A DNA stretch of 9,540 bases from RGIG2041 sp045532715 (GTDB lineage: Bacteria; Bacillota; Clostridia; UBA1381; UMGS1253): assembly GCA_045532715.1 (NCBI GenBank), contig JAZSGM010000312.1:1-9540 (forward strand), written 5' to 3'. Below are positions 5,780 to 9,540 of the stretch, one piece after another (within the stretch, counting starts at the first letter, position 1; the number at the start of each line of letters is the position of its first letter). The position numbers were made by a program, and so were the translations under genes. The notes under the pieces are model-generated. The model saw only the letters and a program-made list of their open reading frames with translations. It ran no database searches and had not been told where the DNA came from.

Positions 5780-6544
5780 ATGGATTTTACCGGAAAAACT
5801 GCAATTTCCACAGGCGCAGCCTCCGGCATGGGGCTGTTGTTTGCACAAAACTTTGCTTCCCTCGGCGGCAACGTTGTGCTCTGTGATGTAAATGCGTCTG
5901 CTTTAAAAGAAAAGGCAGACGAAATCAACCGGGCAGGCAGTGGCAAAGCCATCGGTGTGGTTTGCGATGTGCGCGACTATGCACAGGTGTGCAATGCGCG
6001 CGATGAAGCCGTGCGCACCTTCGGCAGTATTGATGTAATGGCAAACTTTGCAGGCGGCACCGCCGTAAGAATGAAAAATGTCGATAAAAAAGCACATCCG
6101 GAATTCCCCGATGTACCGATTGAAGTATACGACTGGGGCATTGATGTAAACTTAAAGGGCCCGTTTTATTTTGCACATGCCGTATTAAAGCAGATGCGCG
6201 AGCAAAACAGCGGTCTGATTATCAACATCGGCTCAATCACCGGTGCTGAAGGCTCTGCCTACGGTATGGATTATTCGGCCTCCAAGGCAGGCCTGATGTA
6301 CGGACTGACCAAATCTATCGCACAGTTCGGCGCACCCTACAATATCCGTTGTGTATGCGTCTCGCCGGGACCGGTTTTGACGAGAGCGGCAATGGCAAAT
6401 ATGGAAACGATGCTCGGCAGAGCTGCTGAGCCGCAGGAAATTATCGACCTTTGCTTGTTTATTGCATCGGACAAGGGACAATTTATTAACGGTGAAAATA
6501 TTATGATTGACGGCGGCAGAAACGCCATGAAAAGAGGGAAATAA
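5780..6544 (+). CDS. Short-chain dehydrogenase/reductase (SDR), NAD-type
   Basis: The protein has 254 residues, a classical SDR length. It carries the Rossmann cofactor motif TGAASGMG (11-18). D36 at the end of the second strand (VVLCD) favours NAD(H) over NADP(H). It also has NFAGG (89-93), the catalytic Asn of DVNLKG (N124), catalytic Ser (NIGS, S152) and YSASK (Y165, K169), then SPGPVLTR (195-202). All catalytic residues are present, so it is probably an active oxidoreductase on an alcohol or ketone; the substrate is unknown. The ATG at 5780 is chosen for AGGAG 8 nt upstream. A longer in-frame ATG at 5708 lies upstream of the promoter and is rejected. It is the first gene of a three-gene operon and abuts the next gene with no gap. 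Confidence 0.92.
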   Translation: MDFTGKTAISTGAASGMGLLFAQNFASLGGNVVLCDVNASALKEKADEINRAGSGKAIGVVCDVRDYAQVCNARDEAVRTFGSIDVMANFAGGTAVRMKNVDKKAHPEFPDVPIEVYDWGIDVNLKGPFYFAHAVLKQMREQNSGLIINIGSITGAEGSAYGMDYSASKAGLMYGLTKSIAQFGAPYNIRCVCVSPGPVLTRAAMANMETMLGRAAEPQEIIDLCLFIASDKGQFINGENIMIDGGRNAMKRGK

Positions 6545-7297
6545 ATGAAACCGACATTTTTAAAATTTGAAAAACCCCTGCTGACCGTTATGGTGCAGGC
6601 GAAAACCCCTGAAAGAATCAAGGAACTGATTGACAAATCTCTTCCGGAAGGCGCAGAGGCCTTCGGTATGCAGTTTGAGAAAATGCTGCCGGAATACAGA
6701 ACACCCGAAATCTACCGTGAGCTGTTCGCCTACGCAAAAGGGAATCCGGTGTATGTAACCAACTACCGCAAGGCGCAAAACGAAGGCAAAAGTGATGATG
6801 TACTTGCAAGCGAGCTTTTAGCGCTTGCGGAAAACGGTGCAACGCTTTGCGATATGATGGGCGATTATTTTGACCCGCAGCCCGGCGAGCTGACACGCGA
6901 CGAAGCCGCCGTAAAAAAGCAAATGCAGCTCATTGAAGCGCTCCATAAAAAAGGTGCAGAAGTGCTAATGTCTTCACACGTTTTAAAATTCATCCCTGCC
7001 GAGGAAGTGCTCGCCATTGCACTTGAGCACGAAAAGCGCGGCGTGGATATTTGCAAAATCGTAACCGGTGCAGACACGATGGAACAGCAAATCGAGAATA
7101 TGCGCATCACAAACCTGCTGAAGGAAAACTTAAAAATCCCGTTTTTGTTCTTGGCAAACGGCGAGAGCCATATTTTCAGACGTGTCGCCGGACACTTAGG
7201 CAACTGCATGTCCCTGTGCGTGCAGGAATATGACGAGCTTGCAACCAAGTCGCAGCCGCTCATAAAAAATATGAAAGCCATCCGAGATCATATGTAA
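6545..7297 (+). CDS. Type I 3-dehydroquinate dehydratase-like (class I aldolase fold) enzyme, altered active site
   Basis: The protein has 250 residues, the size of type I dehydroquinases (AroD), with recognisable matching blocks. VLMSSH (140-145) carries the active-site His, and GVDICKIV (166-173) carries the Schiff-base Lys K171. FRRVAGHLGN (211-220) matches the SR-xx-G-xx-FG segment with R213, and KSQP (Q237) matches the usual PGQ. The early EWRxD-type motif is GMQFE (41-45), so its Glu and Arg are missing. The DxE motif reads DMM (103-105), so that Glu is missing too. Retained Lys and His suggest Schiff-base chemistry, but on a substrate other than 3-dehydroquinate, or with altered specificity. 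No other shikimate-pathway gene is nearby. The ATG follows the dehydrogenase stop directly, with GAGGG upstream, pointing to translational coupling. Confidence 0.75.
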   Translation: MKPTFLKFEKPLLTVMVQAKTPERIKELIDKSLPEGAEAFGMQFEKMLPEYRTPEIYRELFAYAKGNPVYVTNYRKAQNEGKSDDVLASELLALAENGATLCDMMGDYFDPQPGELTRDEAAVKKQMQLIEALHKKGAEVLMSSHVLKFIPAEEVLAIALEHEKRGVDICKIVTGADTMEQQIENMRITNLLKENLKIPFLFLANGESHIFRRVAGHLGNCMSLCVQEYDELATKSQPLIKNMKAIRDHM

Positions 7298-7310
7298 AGG
7301 AGAATTCTAA

Positions 7311-8297
7311 ATGAAAGCCATACTGGTAAACGATGACAGAAGTTTAAGATGGGATGATGTAGAAAATCCCGTTATCCAATCCGAAGAGGTTTTGGTTGAA
7401 ATTCACGCAGCAGCACTCAACCGTGCAGATTTAATGCAGCGCGAGGGTGACTATCCCCCGCCGCCGGGATGCCCGGAATGGATGGGACTTGAAATTGCCG
7501 GCGTGATTGTCGAAATGGGTGAAGAAGCCAAGGCAAAATCCAACTGGAAAATCGGCGACAAGGTCTGCGCACTGCTCGGCGGTGGTGGCTATGCCGAATA
7601 CGTAGCTGTAAAATACGATATGCTGATGCCGGTGCCGGCAAACTGCTCTATGGTGGAAGCGGCAGCCATTCCGGAAGCATTTGCCACCGCGTACTTAAAT
7701 CTGTTTATAGAGGGCGGTCTTAAGCCGGGCAACACCCTTCTGATGAATGCAGGCGCTTCGGGACTTGCAAGCGTGATTATCCCGATGGCAAAGGCATTCG
7801 GCGCCAGAGTCATCACCACGGTTTTAACCGACGAAATCGCAGCCTCCATTGCGCACCTGAAGGCCGACCGTGTGGTCGTAACCACAAAGGAAGATATTGC
7901 CGAGGTATTAAAAGAAGAACTTGCAAACGGCACCTCCGTCGACGTTGCCATTGACTGTCTCGGCGGCGAAATCATGGGCAAATGCATCCACTACTTAACG
8001 CACGGCGCAAGATGGATTATGATTGCCGCACTCGCAGGGCAAAAAACGGAAATCGACCTGAAAAACATCTATGTGCGCAATGTTCGAATCATCGGCAGCA
8101 CCCTGCGTTCGAGAACACCGGCGGTTAAAGCACAGATTCTCTCTGAACTGGTCGAAAAGGTATTCCCGAAAATTGAAGCCGGCGAGGTCAAGCCAACCAT
8201 TCACGCCGTACTTCCGATTACCGAGGCCGAGGCTGCACACGATATTCTCTATCAGGGCAAAAACGTCGGCAAGGTTGTACTGACCGTAAAAGACTAA
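7311..8297 (+). CDS. Quinone oxidoreductase-like medium-chain reductase (zinc-free MDR, PIG3/Qor type)
   Basis: The protein has 328 residues, normal for NAD(P)H:quinone oxidoreductases. The N-terminal GroES-like domain has AAALNRADLMQREGDYPPPPG (split here as AAALNRADLM and QREGDYPPPPG, 33-53), MGLEIAGVI (58-66) and LLGGGGYAEYVAV (88-100); these closely follow the PIG3 branch. The cofactor domain holds PEAFATAYLNLF (121-132) and NAGASGLASV (146-155). No cysteine cluster for structural zinc and no catalytic zinc ligands are seen, as expected for this branch. It probably reduces an enone or quinone with NAD(P)H. AAAGGAG sits 8 nt before the ATG, 13 nt after the previous stop; third gene of the operon. 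Confidence 0.88.
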   Translation: MKAILVNDDRSLRWDDVENPVIQSEEVLVEIHAAALNRADLMQREGDYPPPPGCPEWMGLEIAGVIVEMGEEAKAKSNWKIGDKVCALLGGGGYAEYVAVKYDMLMPVPANCSMVEAAAIPEAFATAYLNLFIEGGLKPGNTLLMNAGASGLASVIIPMAKAFGARVITTVLTDEIAASIAHLKADRVVVTTKEDIAEVLKEELANGTSVDVAIDCLGGEIMGKCIHYLTHGARWIMIAALAGQKTEIDLKNIYVRNVRIIGSTLRSRTPAVKAQILSELVEKVFPKIEAGEVKPTIHAVLPITEAEAAHDILYQGKNVGKVVLTVKD

Positions 8298-8320
8298 ACA
8301 AAACACAAGCCAATAAGGTT

Positions 8321-8358
8321 AAAGCAGCACAAGCATAATCGCTTGTGCTGCTTTTTTT
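8321..8358. terminator. Strong intrinsic terminator after the dehydrogenase operon, shared with the holin gene
   Basis: A 14-bp perfect stem (8321-8334 with 8341-8354) and a 6-nt loop are followed by a T run to 8358 on the plus strand. On the minus strand the hairpin is followed by only three T, so it is a weaker terminator for the convergent holin gene, whose stop (8359-8357) lies in the T run. Confidence 0.92.
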
Positions 8359-8710
8359 ACTTGCTGCCCAGGATGTTTTTCAATATCGGCGGTAGCGGAA
8401 TATTCAGTGCATTCAGATTTTCAAACACGGACACAATTTCCGTATAGACATAATATGCCATTACGCCGTTGACAATAAGATGATTTTCATCACTCAACAG
8501 AATACCGAGTGCATAGGACACCGCCACAACCGCAAGCACGCCGCACTTTTTGAAGCCGCCGTCCCTGAGCTTTGCGCTGACGATGCCGCTCGTCTTGTAG
8601 CCCTTCACAATGCCTGACAGTAAATCTGCCACCATTAATATACAAAGCGCATAGCCGAGAAATCCGACATTGATGCTGTACCCCTGAAATAAAGTTTGTA
8701 ATTCCTGCAT
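8357..8710 (-). CDS. Phage holin family protein
   Basis: The protein has 117 residues and three hydrophobic segments (about 14-36, 55-73 and 77-96). It shows the pattern of the phage holin/toxin-secretion family: ADLLSGIVKGYKT (28-40), SAKLRDGGFKK (45-55), YTEIVSVFENL (89-99) and a Pro-rich end NIPLPPIL (103-110). Such holins form membrane lesions that let an endolysin reach the wall. AAAGGAG precedes the ATG by 8 nt. It lies 26 bp downstream of the coiled-coil phage protein gene in the same direction. No endolysin gene follows in the window. Confidence 0.85.
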   Translation of the reverse strand: MQELQTLFQGYSINVGFLGYALCILMVADLLSGIVKGYKTSGIVSAKLRDGGFKKCGVLAVVAVSYALGILLSDENHLIVNGVMAYYVYTEIVSVFENLNALNIPLPPILKNILGSK

Positions 8711-8736
8711 AAAACCTTCTCCTTTGCAATTTTATG

Positions 8737-9540
8737 TCAGCGCTGCAAATCGTAGTTCGCCGTTTCGTAATCCAGCTTCTGCTGACTTCGCTTGCCGGAT
8801 TCCACACTCTGAACGTACTGCCAGTACTCCGTACCGATCGGCAAGCCGAGCACCTCGCTCATTTCCTTCGTCATAACCGAGCCGACCGCTTTAAACAGGT
8901 CATAGTTGTTCTCAAATTCTGTATTTGATACCTTCTTTGCGCTGCCGGAGGCGGCTTTGTTATTCAGTACGCGGTTTTTATATGCCATTTCCTCCGCATG
9001 CCACTCTAAATCACGCATATAGACTGACCACATATGCTTGCTGTCTTCTTCAAAGGCATTGCGCTCCATCGTCTTTGTGCCGACCGGTAAACCAAGCGCA
9101 TCCGCTTGTGCCTGCGTGGTAACGCTACCGGTTTCCTTAAAGCTTTGCATCGCCTCTTCAAATTTTGTCTGCGCGGCTTTGTCCGCCTGCACCTGCGCCG
9201 CAGCTGCACGTTCATAGGCTTCGTTTTCGCGCGCGGCGTCAAATTCCTGATTGAACTGATTTACGTTTGCGTTGTGCTCACTCTGTCTGAGCAGATATTC
9301 ACGGTCTGCATTATGCTGCGCAATGCGTTGCTCTGCAGCCTCCTTCGCAATCGCATTCATTGTATCCCCGTAATCGCGCTGGCTTTCTCCGAGTGCATCC
9401 GTATAACGCGCATACAAATCTGCCTTCTGCTGGCTTTCCTGCTCACGCACCTTCGCCAGCGCATTCTGGTATCCCAAAAATGTTGCCGTACGCGCGCTCT
9501 CGCCGTAGCCGCTGCTCGGTGCTGCCATACCGCGTCCCAG
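8737..9540 (-). CDS. Phage-type structural/accessory protein, coiled-coil with duplicated motif (5' end probably outside window)
   Basis: At least 263 residues are visible. The first ATG is at 9528, but the frame stays open to the edge (LGRG upstream) and no clear ribosome binding site precedes 9528. The true start is therefore probably outside the window. Residues 20-130 are rich in Ala, Glu, Gln and Arg and look like a long coiled coil. A 22-residue unit occurs twice, at 130-151 and 212-233. Shared residues include FK..GSV.T and LGLP.GT, with 82-residue spacing. I do not recognise a named family with certainty. The position before a holin, and the GMAAPSSGYGES-type N-terminus, suggest a phage tail- or virion-associated protein. 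No signal peptide or membrane segment is seen. Confidence 0.6.
   Translation of the reverse strand: MGRGMAAPSSGYGESARTATFLGYQNALAKVREQESQQKADLYARYTDALGESQRDYGDTMNAIAKEAAEQRIAQHNADREYLLRQSEHNANVNQFNQEFDAARENEAYERAAAAQVQADKAAQTKFEEAMQSFKETGSVTTQAQADALGLPVGTKTMERNAFEEDSKHMWSVYMRDLEWHAEEMAYKNRVLNNKAASGSAKKVSNTEFENNYDLFKAVGSVMTKEMSEVLGLPIGTEYWQYVQSVESGKRSQQKLDYETANYDLQR

Noticed and set aside
6865..7281. Minus-strand open frame of 138 codons inside the dehydroquinase-like gene
   Set aside because: Shadow of the real plus-strand gene; low-complexity Ser/Cys composition, no domain.
8300..8360. Phage attachment site near the holin end
   Set aside because: No direct repeat or tRNA end could be seen in the window; the only structure is the terminator.

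Overview
The window looks like chromosomal DNA from a gut-type Clostridia (Bacillota), perhaps Oscillospiraceae/Ruminococcaceae. I infer this from near-consensus TTGACA-17-TATAAT promoters, strong AGGAG ribosome binding sites, a T-box leader, and YitT, CPBP and phage-holin families typical of that group. Species cannot be fixed from the sequence alone. No rRNA, tRNA, CRISPR array or transposase gene was seen.

Region 1 (1-2993, minus strand) is a leucine-type T-box operon. A promoter and a full T-box leader (specifier CUC, bulge UGGU, intrinsic terminator) precede a LeuA-family gene. That gene is followed, with almost no gap, by a fused gene: a xylose-isomerase-like TIM barrel joined to an AMP-forming acyl-CoA/acid ligase, which runs off the left edge. 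The LeuA-like protein keeps its C-terminal leucine-sensing domain but has lost nearly all catalytic and metal-binding residues. This is the most unusual part of the window.

Region 2 (3013-4865) holds two divergent membrane-protein genes. One is a CPBP (CAAX-type) membrane protease on the minus strand with a structured GC-rich leader. The other is a YitT-family protein on the plus strand. Each has its own near-consensus promoter in the shared intergenic stretch. YitT ends at a bidirectional hairpin terminator shared with the convergent AraC gene.

Region 3 (4851-8358) is a catabolic-looking unit. An AraC-family regulator (minus) faces a three-gene plus-strand operon: an NAD-type short-chain dehydrogenase, a type I dehydroquinase-like Schiff-base enzyme with an altered active site, and a zinc-free quinone-oxidoreductase-like medium-chain reductase. 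The divergent control region carries repeated GAAAACATC sites, likely the AraC operator. A strong hairpin terminator closes the operon. The substrate is not identifiable from the sequence.

Region 4 (8357-9540, minus) is the end of a phage-derived module: a coiled-coil, repeat-bearing protein whose start probably lies outside the window, then a small holin. No endolysin follows within the window; the module ends directly at the terminator.
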